Assembly: GCA_019310865.1 (NCBI GenBank)
Contig: JAFDDL010000167.1
Location: 1 to 7,548, forward strand
Direction: 5' to 3'
Source of the DNA: Deltaproteobacteria bacterium
GTDB lineage: Bacteria; Desulfobacterota; Desulfobacteria; Desulfobacterales; JAFDDL01
DNA: 7,548 nt
Of the stretch, positions 1 through 7,016 are shown one piece after another (position 1 is the stretch's first letter; each line of letters begins with the position of its first letter). A model generated the notes under the pieces. The model saw only the letters and a list, made by a program, of their open reading frames with translations. It was not told the DNA's origin and searched no databases. The translations under genes were made by a program, and so were the position numbers.

Positions 1-195
1 GTCACCCAACGTCAGGGTGTCAATCCGAATGACCTGGGCCGGATCACTGACCGCTTGAAACAGGTCCGGTATCGTCACATCGAAATCGATACCGTCAAGA
101 GCAAGATCCATTTGACCGTCATGAAACCGCCCATTTTTCAGCTTCAAGCCCATCGTCGCGTTCTGTGCCGATGTCGAGGCCAATAATGTTGCATC
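1..195 (-). pseudogene. ydbH: Out-of-frame continuation of the ydbH-like gene (C-terminal YdbH domain, runs off left edge)
   Basis: Reading the minus strand from 195 down to 1 in the frame one base behind the main one gives 65 codons without a stop. It begins DATLLASTSAQNATMGLKLK and continues through NGRFHDGQMDLALDGIDFDV, TIPDLFQAVSDPAQVIRIDT and LTLGD. The pattern of a G-R-F turn, an L-D-G-I-D-F strand, a P-D-L-F helix, an S-D-P-A-Q motif and closing strands resembles the conserved C-terminal region of YdbH-family proteins. It follows naturally on the GEIPL that ends the sensible part of the upstream frame (residue 637). A TGA in this frame just upstream (205-207) limits the shift to roughly 193-207, so one missing base there would restore a single long gene. 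The gene's true end lies beyond the left edge. Confidence 0.7.
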
Positions 196-2105
196 AAGGG
201 AATCTCACCGGCAACGGTCGCACCCGCGCTCTGGGGGAAGACAGTTGCCAGGACAGAATCCGAAACCGCTACAAAACCCGGCGTATGAATCCGGATTCGA
301 GTCTCCAGTTCATCGGAAAACGGGAAGATATCCCCGGATACCCGCAAGGGTTTTTTAAAAACAGCCGCCGGCGCATGGTTGCCTGAGATCACGACTCGAT
401 CGTCTTTCTGACGAACCGAAAGCGTCAAAGCGCCCAAATCCATGTCCTTCCAGCGAATGTTCCTCGCGGCAATCTTTCCGGACGATCCCCTGCCCTCAGG
501 CGGCCAATGAATGGGAACGGTCCCGGAAAGGTTTCCAAGGTGCATCGGCTCTTCTCGCCCGGCGATGGACACATTGGAAAAGGCAAGATCCCCAGTTGCC
601 TTCAAGCCACCGGCGGCGGTTTGCATGATGGTAGCCTGCGCCGTCACTTTGGGAACCTTTATCTTTACAGAATCAGTCAAAACCCGGGCTCCGGGTGCAT
701 CGGCCCTCAGCGAAACCTGTCCGGGCACCGGCGAGTTGCCGGTAAAGTCGGATCGAGCGGTTACCGTAAATTCGGGGATATTGATGCGATTGCCGCCCTG
801 GCTTACCACCAGGGACCCGATCTTCATCTCAAGCGCACCGGACCACAGGTCCCCCTTACCCTGGCCGGAGAGGCGAATCCGGGGCGAGCCGCTGCGAATT
901 TGCCACGAACCGAAAGTTGCATTGAGGATAACGTCCTTTGGTTTCACCTCCGAAAAGCTTTCCAGGTTCATGCGCCAGGATCCGTCCGAATCCAATCCAG
1001 CCGAAATATCCCACCCAAACCCGGCGTCAGGGCTGATTGCCGGAATTGACTTGCTATGAACGCCTCGCGATACTTGCCCAGCAGTTGAGATGGCCGTATC
1101 CAGTTTTCCCGCCATGGCCACAGCACCATCACTGAATGAAATACGGCCGGCCGCACGGGTTGTCACATCCACCGCCGGTGTCTCCACAACAAGATCGGAT
1201 AGCCTAAACTCCCATTGTTGATTTTCAACGGCAGCCAGGGCCATATGAATCGGTCGATCCGCACCGGTTTCGTCTTTCGTGTTTCGCAGCTGAACACCGC
1301 CATATGAAAGGGAAGCCGCCACCAAGTCGAGCTGCGCCTTGGCGTGATCAATGGAAAAGGGATCCAGGGTCATCGTCGCCCTGGCCGAAGCATCGACAAC
1401 AGCATCAACTGAAACATCACTGGCCGGTCCTATTAAATCGGAAAAGGCACCAAGGGGTAGGTCAGCTGCCGACAGCAAAAGGCTAACCTGATTTTGCTCC
1501 AGATCGACCTTCCCATTTCCCGAAATTCGTTGCCCCCGGGGATACAGTTCAAATGTAACCGAAATGGGCTCGGAAGTTTCGGAAGCGGCCGCCACTTCCA
1601 GGGATAGGGGTAGCCGGAACGATTTGCCCGCATCACCATAGTAGACAATCGCATTGGGGATGGACACCACCTTCACGGGCAATTGCGAAACAATCTCTGA
1701 AATCGATGGACTCTCGGCGGTTTGCCCGGAAGAAGGGGACAGGTCCAATCCGTTGATGGCCAATCGGTTGTTTTCCACCTCAAGCCTGAGCACCAGGCCC
1801 GTTAAAACGATCCGCTCCACCGATCTATTTAAAAGACCGGATAGGCTGAAATCCATTTGAACTGAATCAACGGAAATGCCGGGGAGCCGCGCATTGCCGA
1901 TTTGCAGGCCGCCCAGGTCCACACCCCGGAAACCGATATTGCGAACGCGCAGGGACAGGTTGGATATCCCCGCTTTCCGGGTTAATTCCGGAATCAATTC
2001 ATGTTCAAGGTAACGGGGTAATACATACCCCCATGCGATCCAGAACAGCCCCCCCAGGATTACCAGGGCAAAAAACAGATACCGGTATGTGCGGTTTGCG
2101 ATCAT
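144..2105 (-). CDS. ydbH: YdbH-family (AsmA/TamB-like) envelope protein, N-terminal part, frame broken before the C-terminal domain
   Basis: Encodes 653 residues in the open frame. Seen: one N-terminal membrane anchor (about residues 9-29, YLFFALVILGGLFWIAWGYV) after a short basic start, then a long periplasmic region of repeated beta-strand patterns (for example the FRGVDLGGLQIGN stretch near residues 59-71) typical of AsmA/TamB/YdbH proteins. In E. coli, YdbH acts redundantly with TamB and YhdP in moving phospholipids across the periplasm to the outer membrane, working with the lipoprotein YnbE; that is family knowledge. The ATG start leaves the anchor directly at the N terminus, but no good Shine-Dalgarno is visible upstream. 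The last 16 residues (638-653) are basic, Arg/His/Trp-rich and unlike the rest. The true continuation is in another frame (1-195), so this is either a frameshifted gene or a sequence error. It is transcribed divergently from the sigma factor gene. The family call is good; the exact orthology is less certain. Confidence 0.72.
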   Translation of the reverse strand: MIANRTYRYLFFALVILGGLFWIAWGYVLPRYLEHELIPELTRKAGISNLSLRVRNIGFRGVDLGGLQIGNARLPGISVDSVQMDFSLSGLLNRSVERIVLTGLVLRLEVENNRLAINGLDLSPSSGQTAESPSISEIVSQLPVKVVSIPNAIVYYGDAGKSFRLPLSLEVAAASETSEPISVTFELYPRGQRISGNGKVDLEQNQVSLLLSAADLPLGAFSDLIGPASDVSVDAVVDASARATMTLDPFSIDHAKAQLDLVAASLSYGGVQLRNTKDETGADRPIHMALAAVENQQWEFRLSDLVVETPAVDVTTRAAGRISFSDGAVAMAGKLDTAISTAGQVSRGVHSKSIPAISPDAGFGWDISAGLDSDGSWRMNLESFSEVKPKDVILNATFGSWQIRSGSPRIRLSGQGKGDLWSGALEMKIGSLVVSQGGNRINIPEFTVTARSDFTGNSPVPGQVSLRADAPGARVLTDSVKIKVPKVTAQATIMQTAAGGLKATGDLAFSNVSIAGREEPMHLGNLSGTVPIHWPPEGRGSSGKIAARNIRWKDMDLGALTLSVRQKDDRVVISGNHAPAAVFKKPLRVSGDIFPFSDELETRIRIHTPGFVAVSDSVLATVFPQSAGATVAGEIPLMQHYWPRHRHRTRRWA

Positions 2106-2148
2106 TCAATTTATCACTTTTTGGCATTATCAGACACCCCTGGAACAG

Positions 2149-2183
2149 ATCCTATCCTAATCCGGGCACCGGTAAAAGATCAA
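2149..2183 (-). promoter_or_regulatory. Possible sigma-70-type promoter for the ydbH-like gene
   Basis: On the minus strand TTGATC (2178-2183) is followed after 18 bases by TAGGAT (2154-2159), with a second TAGGAT directly abutting it (2149-2154). Each hexamer matches the consensus at four of six positions. The site lies about 45-50 bases upstream of the ATG, a sensible distance for the divergent gene. This is a weak pattern match only. Confidence 0.25.
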
Positions 2184-2275
2184 GCGAACTTATCTCGTTG
2201 CAGCAACAGGCTGTCATATCCATTTTGATTGTGATAGGTTGAAAAATAGATCCCAAACGTCGGTTTAAAAAAAAT

Positions 2276-2306
2276 ATCTAGGAGAATCGCTCTCCGGGTC
2301 GTATAC
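2276..2306 (+). promoter_or_regulatory. Predicted ECF-sigma promoter of the sigma-fecR operon (copy 1 of a shared element)
   Basis: ATCTAGGAGA (2276-2285), a 14-base spacer, then CGTATAC (2300-2306). The same layout recurs upstream of the receptor gene at 4279-4309 with 25 of 31 bases identical. Both conserved blocks are identical, and both copies follow a run of A residues. The geometry GGA-N16-CGT fits ECF-type promoters, whose -35 boxes are often GGA-like and whose -10 boxes often begin CGT. In this copy GGAGA and TCTCC (2281-2285 and 2291-2295) also form a perfect 5-base inverted repeat. The sigma start codon is about 100 bases downstream. Autoregulation by the sigma factor of this operon is inferred from the shared site. 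Confidence 0.7.
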
Positions 2307-2397
2307 TAATTAGAGAGGACTCGTTTTTCTCAATGATCGATCTGTCCCCGAACATGGCTGATATTAATAAACACGTTTTATACCGTATCACCGTTTG

Positions 2398-2403
2398 AAG
2401 GAG
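2398..2403 (+). promoter_or_regulatory. Ribosome-binding site that supports a TTG start for the sigma factor
   Basis: AAGGAG lies five bases before the TTG at 2409. No in-frame ATG lies nearby, and the nearest ATG (2431) belongs to another frame. This strong site therefore decides the non-ATG start. Confidence 0.75.
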
Positions 2404-2408
2404 ATCGC

Positions 2409-2972
2409 TTGAAACCGTTCAAACCGGAGAATGAGACAGGCAAGGAAAAGCCCCGTGCGGCCGCGCCGTCAGAAACAGGTGGCGATATTGGCAAGGTCTA
2501 CATCGATTATTATGACGCGCTACGCCGATTCTTGGCACGTCGCTTTAGCTCTCCAGAGGAAGTTGAAGACCTGGTTCAGGAAACTTTCTTACGTGCCATC
2601 CAGCATCATAATCCAGAGTTAAAGCCCTCTCTGGCGTTCTTGTTTAAAATAGCGTCCAACCTGTCAAAAGACCGATTTCGTGAAAACCACAGGCGTTTTG
2701 TAGATGAGCATGTTCCGATTGATGATGTGAGCATCAGTTCCCCATCCGGATCGCCAGAGCAGATATTGCGGTCAAAACAGGGGATCGAAGCGATGAAACG
2801 TATTTTCAGAGATCAGAATCCTAATTACCGGCGCGTGTTCTTGCTTCACCGTTTTAAAGGATTAACCTATGATGAAATTGCCATTGATCTTGGCATTTCA
2901 AGAAGCCAGGTTAAGTATTACATGTATCATGTTATAGCTCAACTAAAGCAAATAATTGTGGATTATATATGA
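2409..2972 (+). CDS. ECF-family RNA polymerase sigma factor, FecI-like
   Basis: A 187-residue protein from a TTG start behind a strong AAGGAG. Region 2 spans about residues 30-96: an aromatic YIDYYDALRRFLARRF helix, the VEDLVQETFLRA segment (52-63) typical of sigma region 2.2, then PSLAFLFKIASNLSKDRFRE (73-92) corresponding to 2.3-2.4. A Ser/Pro-rich linker follows. Region 4 (about 125-180) contains YRRVFLLHRFKGLTYDEIA and an HTH ending in GISRSQVKYYMYHVIAQLK. The architecture, with region 2 and region 4 and no region 1 or 3, is that of ECF sigma factors. The first 27 or so residues are a polar, basic extension ahead of region 2. It overlaps the fecR gene by ATGA, so the pair is probably translationally coupled. 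Together with the downstream STN receptor this indicates FecI-type cell-surface signalling. It probably drives its own operon and the receptor through the shared element. The family is secure; the inducing ligand is unknown. Confidence 0.93.
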   Translation: MKPFKPENETGKEKPRAAAPSETGGDIGKVYIDYYDALRRFLARRFSSPEEVEDLVQETFLRAIQHHNPELKPSLAFLFKIASNLSKDRFRENHRRFVDEHVPIDDVSISSPSGSPEQILRSKQGIEAMKRIFRDQNPNYRRVFLLHRFKGLTYDEIAIDLGISRSQVKYYMYHVIAQLKQIIVDYI

Positions 2973-4093
2973 AAACGAATGACCCCAAAAATACCAACGT
3001 CAACAATTCCAAGAGGTTGGTTGAAACCACGACCTGGGTTGATAAGATCAATTCGGGGAAATTGACTCCCGAAGAGGAGGTTCAATTTTATCGCTGGTTG
3101 GAAAGGGATCCATATAACCAAGCGGAATTTGATATCATAAGCACCGTATGGGAATGCTCGGATGCTCTGGAACACGAGCCGCTGCCGGTTGTCGAGAAAG
3201 CATCAGCCGGTGGGGTGATAGAATATTCAAACCGTTTATCGAGATGGTTGAATCGGTTGAATTTCCGAGTGCCTGTTATGCGGTTCGCTGTTGCTGCTAC
3301 CGGCATGTTGGTTGTTGCCGGGATGTGGTTTTTTCAGATTGATGATGTAAAGCAGACAACCTACCTCACAGCTACCGGTGAGCAAAAAAAGATTTTTCTA
3401 TTGGACCGCTCCACGGTCTTTCTCGATTCCCAAACCGAGTTGCTAATGACCTATTCTGCAGATTTACGTCGAGTCGACCTAAAAACCGGTCGCGCCTCCT
3501 TTTCGGTCGCACAGGATCTGAAACGGCCCTTTATCGTCACGGCCGGTGAAATTTCAATCCTCGCTGTCGGCACCGAATTTGATGTGTATAAACAGAAAGA
3601 AGGTAAAATAGCCATTACCGTTACTCATGGTCGCGTCCAAGTCAGTCAAGATCAAACACTGGCATCGAATTCCGAAAAATTATCCCAAATCCTTCAGAAA
3701 AGGAGCGGCGAATCCCTGGTAAATTCAGGTAGAAAAACCATATTACTAGATCATCCCAATGGGGAGATCATCAATTCCGGTCAAAGGCTTATTATCAATA
3801 AGCGAAAAAAAGCTTATGCGATAAAAACAGTCGATAAGGCGCTTGCTAATGATTGGCGAAACGGCAGATTGCTTTTTCGCGATACGCCGTTTGAAGATGT
3901 TGTCGAAGAAATCAACCGGTATCTTGACAACAATATTGTAATCGGAGACGATCATCTGAGGCAGCTTCCCATTAATATCATTTTCAATATCAGAGACCGG
4001 CGAGATTTCTTGGTCGCCCTTGAACAAGTGCTGCCGATCAATTTAAAAAAAACCGCCAATGGGAAAGTAATTATTATACAAAAAGAAACATGA
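2969..4093 (+). CDS. FecR-family transmembrane sigma regulator
   Basis: A 374-residue protein whose ATG overlaps the sigma stop (ATGA). Its cytoplasmic N-terminal domain (about residues 15-67) has the FecR-type pattern TTWVDKINSGKLTPEEEVQF, then YRWLERDP and STVW, which in this family binds the sigma factor. A single membrane segment lies at about 103-122 (VMRFAVAATGMLVVAGMWFF). The periplasmic FecR domain (about 131-226) includes YLTATGEQKKIFLLDRSTVF and AVGTEFDVYK. The C-terminal module (about 270-374) includes NSGQRL, DWRNGRLLFRDTPFEDVVEE and INRYLDNNIVIGDD, resembling the FecR C-terminal domain that contacts the receptor STN domain. Between the two periplasmic parts lies an extra polar stretch of about 40 residues (228-268), longer than I expect for the family. 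It probably acts as an anti-sigma factor or a required sigma activator; sequence alone does not decide which. No clear Shine-Dalgarno is seen, consistent with coupled translation. Confidence 0.92.
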   Translation: MKTNDPKNTNVNNSKRLVETTTWVDKINSGKLTPEEEVQFYRWLERDPYNQAEFDIISTVWECSDALEHEPLPVVEKASAGGVIEYSNRLSRWLNRLNFRVPVMRFAVAATGMLVVAGMWFFQIDDVKQTTYLTATGEQKKIFLLDRSTVFLDSQTELLMTYSADLRRVDLKTGRASFSVAQDLKRPFIVTAGEISILAVGTEFDVYKQKEGKIAITVTHGRVQVSQDQTLASNSEKLSQILQKRSGESLVNSGRKTILLDHPNGEIINSGQRLIINKRKKAYAIKTVDKALANDWRNGRLLFRDTPFEDVVEEINRYLDNNIVIGDDHLRQLPINIIFNIRDRRDFLVALEQVLPINLKKTANGKVIIIQKET

Positions 4094-4278
4094 AATCCTA
4101 TTAATACTTTCTGATAATCGATCAAAGATTTTACCAGCCTTTCAAACTCAATGCTCTGCACGCGAGTGTAAGCCAATGATGTCTTTCGTAATTCACAACT
4201 TGTTCGTGAGATGAGGCGCGAATTTGAAAAAGTTTTCAACGTTAGGACAAAACCATCTATGTCGAAAATAAAAAAATA

Positions 4279-4309
4279 ATCTAGGAGATTTGCTTCCCGT
4301 TTCGTATAC
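4279..4309 (+). promoter_or_regulatory. Predicted ECF-sigma promoter of the TonB-dependent receptor gene (copy 2 of a shared element)
   Basis: ATCTAGGAGA (4279-4288), a 14-base spacer, then CGTATAC (4303-4309). Both blocks are identical to those before the sigma gene (2276-2306) at the same spacing, while six spacer bases differ. That is the pattern expected for two sites read by one sigma factor. It lies about 66-69 bases upstream of the receptor start codons. The inverted repeat present in copy 1 is not preserved here, so the conserved blocks rather than the palindrome are the likely signal. Confidence 0.72.
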
Positions 4310-4367
4310 ACAAATAGAAACGTACCTTGCCACGGCCAATTTTTCTTTAAAATTTAACTAAGAAAAC

Positions 4368-4371
4368 GGAG
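4368..4371 (+). promoter_or_regulatory. Ribosome-binding site of the receptor gene, bearing on a tandem ATG start
   Basis: GGAG lies three bases before the first ATG (4375) and six before the second (4378). The spacing favours the second ATG as the real start, shortening the protein by one residue. The product after signal peptide removal is unchanged. Confidence 0.55.
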
Positions 4372-4374
4372 CAA

Positions 4375-6987
4375 ATGATGAAAAAAACAATTAAAGCAGA
4401 CAGGATTATAGTTTCTGGGTATTTGCGCAAAATCATTTTACTATTGCTCCCCATGATTTTTCTACTGGTCGTAAGTGGTTATGCCCAAATGAGGGAGGCT
4501 TTCGTCGATATTCCGACCCAGAAGATCGGTAAGGCGCTGGAAACGTTGGCCGTTAAAACGGATATCAGTTTGGTTTTTTCCTCAGCAGATGTTAAAAATA
4601 TACGTTCAAATGCAATTTCCGGGAAATATTCACCCACCCAAGCGCTAAAAATTATGCTTGAAGGTACAGGATTGGTTTTCCAACAGGCCGGTGAACAAAC
4701 CATAACCATACAAAAAGATCACCACCAAGCGCAGGTGGAATCTCAACCCAAGGACGATTCATCCGAAACCTCAAATAAAAAAGCGGATCCGCTCCCGACT
4801 TCTTCACAAGCGAATAATACCAACAAGATTATTCAATCCGACAAGGTGTCAGATCCAAAGGCTGAAAAAGCTGAAGGCGAATCCTGGGATGATTTTATGC
4901 TTGAAGATACGGTGGTCACCGCGAGCAAGCGCGATGTAAAGGTTCAAAGTATTCCCATGAGTATCCAGGCAATAACCGGTGAAAAACTGGAAGCTTTTGG
5001 AGCTGTTGGTATGGACGACTTCATTAATCGGGTCCCGGGACTGACAAAAGCTACATCAGGGATGGGTGGCGCCTCCGTTCAGATTCGAGGTATTGCCAGC
5101 TTTGCCAACAGTGGAACAGCATCCGCCACCGTGGGCTATTATCTGGATGATGTACCGATGTCCAGTGGGGATAGAATACCCGACTCAGCCTTGTTTGACC
5201 TTGAGCGCATTGAGGTACTGAAAGGCCCCCAGGGAACACTGTATGGTGAGGGGTCCCTTGGTGGTACCATCAGGATGATCACAAATAAACCGAGAATGAA
5301 TGAATTTGAAGGTAAAATCCAACCCGTATTGTCCCAAACAGAAGGCAGCGACGGCTTTAATTATCAAATTAACGCACTGGTCAATGCTCCAATAGTCGAT
5401 GGCAAGCTTGCTTTGCGTCTCACTGGAAGTTACATTGACGATGCTGGATTTGTGGATGATATTAGTTTCGGAATTGAGGATAGCAATAGCTATGATAAAG
5501 TCAATGTCCGTGGAACATTCAGGTTCACACCATTAGACCGACTTGCGATTAGTCCAAGCATCCTATATCAAAAAAATGACGCTGGTTCACCCGCCTATGC
5601 CTCTGACTTATATCCTGATTTGACATATGCCAGGCTGATGCCATTTAACGACGAAAGAATAGATGAATTTCAGATCTATAGTCTGAGTATTGAAGCCGAC
5701 CTTGGCTGGGCTGAACTTGTCTCCTCTACGTCATATTACGACCGTCAATATTACGCATACGAAGATCAGCAAGGTGATAATGGCACAGTAAATGCTGTCC
5801 TATTTTATTTTTTAGGAGCTCCACCGACTTCACCATATCAGCCACAGTTGGTTGATAGCTCAACAGAAACTTTTATCCAGGAGTTGCGGATGGTTTCGAC
5901 CGGCGAAGGTCCTTTGTCCTGGGTAGTCGGCGGTATCTATCGTAATAAGGTTTATTCAAGCCGAGTGCTTCTTGAAAATGATTTGATTACATTTCATTCA
6001 GGCGGCACCATGCCCGTAGTATTCGACATAGATTACGAACAGACCTCTCAACAGATCGCTCTATTCGGCGATGTGAATTACGACATTATGAACAAAGTTG
6101 TCCTTATTGCAGGCGCCCGCGTGTTCCAGGAAAAAATAGAAGGGGACATGTCCTTTAAACAGCTTGACGTTGCTGGCGTTTTTTCTCCCGAGATCGATCA
6201 AGACGATCTATTGTTCAAATTGGCTGTTAACTTCTACCCGATTGAAAATGCCATGCTTTATGCCCAGTATACTCAGGGCATCCGCCCCGGAGGGATCAAC
6301 GAGCGTGCTATTTTTTACCCTGCCGGCACTGTGGCGGATGTATTTGAATCAGATAGCACGGAAAACTATGAATTAGGTATTAAAAGTGACTGGATAAATG
6401 GCAGGATCAGAGTAAATGCCGCTGCATATTATATTGACTGGAAAGATATTCAAGTACTGGATATAGGGACGGGCCCTGTTGATCCAACTTTTATTGTTAA
6501 TGCCGGCAGGGCAAAGAGTACTGGCTTTGAGACTGAAATAGCTGCAAAACTTACATCTGGTCTGACCGTTGGTCTGAATCTGGGCTATAACAAATCTGAG
6601 ACAAACGAGGAAACTATCACTGGTACAGGCACAATTTTAAACGGGAAACCACTTCCCCACTCCCCCGAGCTTACTTACAATTTATATGCTGAATATAATT
6701 ACCCTGTTTATTCTGGAGTAGCTTTTGCAGGTGGGGATCTAATGTATGTGGATGAGCGAACCAGTACAATTGAAAAAGCCGTGAACAGTATGGGTTTTGT
6801 CACCTATGATGATTATTATACAGTGGACTTACGGGCAGGTTTTACAACAGATACCTGGGGCATTAATATCTTTGCCACCAACTTGCTGGATGAGCGGGCA
6901 AAGGTAGCAATAACTAGGACTCAGAATACAGGATGGCATGTCAACCAGCCACGTACCATTGGTATACAACTTACTTATAATTTTTAA
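4375..6987 (+). CDS. TonB-dependent outer-membrane receptor with N-terminal STN signalling domain (transducer)
   Basis: An 870-residue outer-membrane receptor. The signal peptide has a basic start, a hydrophobic core (about 20-33) and likely cleavage after SGYA at residue 37. An STN domain spans about 40-113 (VDIPTQKIGKALETLAVKTD, then TQALKIMLEGTGLVF), the part that contacts FecR in surface signalling. A polar Gln/Ser/Lys/Asp-rich linker (about 114-172) leads to a TonB-box-like LEDTVVTASKR (176-186). The plug (about 187-305) contains VQIRGI (235-240), YYLDDVPM (255-262) and IEVLKGPQGTLYGEGSLGG, both classic for the family. The rest is a 22-strand-type barrel ending RTIGIQLTYNF with the usual C-terminal Phe. 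It imports a ligand, probably an iron chelate or other scarce nutrient, using TonB energy. The substrate cannot be read from sequence, and iron is only the commonest case for STN receptors. It has its own predicted ECF promoter and is followed by a terminator. Confidence 0.94.
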   Translation: MMKKTIKADRIIVSGYLRKIILLLLPMIFLLVVSGYAQMREAFVDIPTQKIGKALETLAVKTDISLVFSSADVKNIRSNAISGKYSPTQALKIMLEGTGLVFQQAGEQTITIQKDHHQAQVESQPKDDSSETSNKKADPLPTSSQANNTNKIIQSDKVSDPKAEKAEGESWDDFMLEDTVVTASKRDVKVQSIPMSIQAITGEKLEAFGAVGMDDFINRVPGLTKATSGMGGASVQIRGIASFANSGTASATVGYYLDDVPMSSGDRIPDSALFDLERIEVLKGPQGTLYGEGSLGGTIRMITNKPRMNEFEGKIQPVLSQTEGSDGFNYQINALVNAPIVDGKLALRLTGSYIDDAGFVDDISFGIEDSNSYDKVNVRGTFRFTPLDRLAISPSILYQKNDAGSPAYASDLYPDLTYARLMPFNDERIDEFQIYSLSIEADLGWAELVSSTSYYDRQYYAYEDQQGDNGTVNAVLFYFLGAPPTSPYQPQLVDSSTETFIQELRMVSTGEGPLSWVVGGIYRNKVYSSRVLLENDLITFHSGGTMPVVFDIDYEQTSQQIALFGDVNYDIMNKVVLIAGARVFQEKIEGDMSFKQLDVAGVFSPEIDQDDLLFKLAVNFYPIENAMLYAQYTQGIRPGGINERAIFYPAGTVADVFESDSTENYELGIKSDWINGRIRVNAAAYYIDWKDIQVLDIGTGPVDPTFIVNAGRAKSTGFETEIAAKLTSGLTVGLNLGYNKSETNEETITGTGTILNGKPLPHSPELTYNLYAEYNYPVYSGVAFAGGDLMYVDERTSTIEKAVNSMGFVTYDDYYTVDLRAGFTTDTWGINIFATNLLDERAKVAITRTQNTGWHVNQPRTIGIQLTYNF

Positions 6988-7016
6988 ACAAACATAGAAA
7001 CTAATTTGATAAACAA

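Larger units (their letters stand above)
2106..2408. other. Divergent intergenic region between the ydbH-like gene and the sigma factor gene
   Basis: This 303-base region separates the two transcription units. It holds the weak minus-strand promoter candidate near the ydbH end, an A-rich stretch (2267-2274) just before the predicted ECF promoter, and an untranslated leader of about 100 bases. Within the leader a 21-codon reading frame runs from an ATG at 2333 to a TGA at 2396-2398, whose last base is the first base of the sigma factor ribosome-binding site. I see no RNA gene, no convincing Fur box and no convincing terminator here. Confidence 0.6.
4094..4374 (+). other. Intergenic region between fecR and the receptor gene
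   Basis: This 281-base stretch contains no convincing gene. Its first 185 bases show no strong hairpin terminator, repeat or start site that I can support, so read-through from fecR into the receptor cannot be excluded. The 3' part carries an A-rich run (4267-4276), the second copy of the predicted ECF promoter and an A/T-rich leader of about 65 bases leading to the receptor ribosome-binding site. Confidence 0.55.

Noticed and set aside
193..207. Programmed -1 ribosomal frameshifting at the ydbH break
   Set aside because: The bases at the shift (T CCC TTG in the zero frame) do not form an X XXY YYZ slippery heptamer, and I saw no clear stimulating structure. A mutation or sequence error is simpler.
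507..1059. Plus-strand open frames of about 180 codons opposite the ydbH-like gene
   Set aside because: They are antisense to a convincing protein with clear beta-repeat and anchor features. Their translations are rich in Gly, Pro, Arg and His without recognisable domains, and no ribosome-binding site was noted.
2106..2408. Fur box upstream of the sigma gene
   Set aside because: Several A/T-rich GATA- and TGAT-like pieces occur, but none forms a convincing 19-base GATAATGATAATCATTATC-type palindrome.
3952..4311. Minus-strand frame of 119 codons across the fecR 3' end and the following gap
   Set aside because: Half of it lies antisense to the well-supported FecR C-terminal domain and it covers the predicted promoter. 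The translation shows no domain I recognise. A decayed mobile-element remnant in 4100-4260 was considered, but nothing in the sequence supports it.
4094..4374. Terminator between fecR and the receptor gene
   Set aside because: Only short weak inverted repeats (such as AATC...GATT near 4125 and TCAC...GTGA near 4195) were seen, without a following T run.
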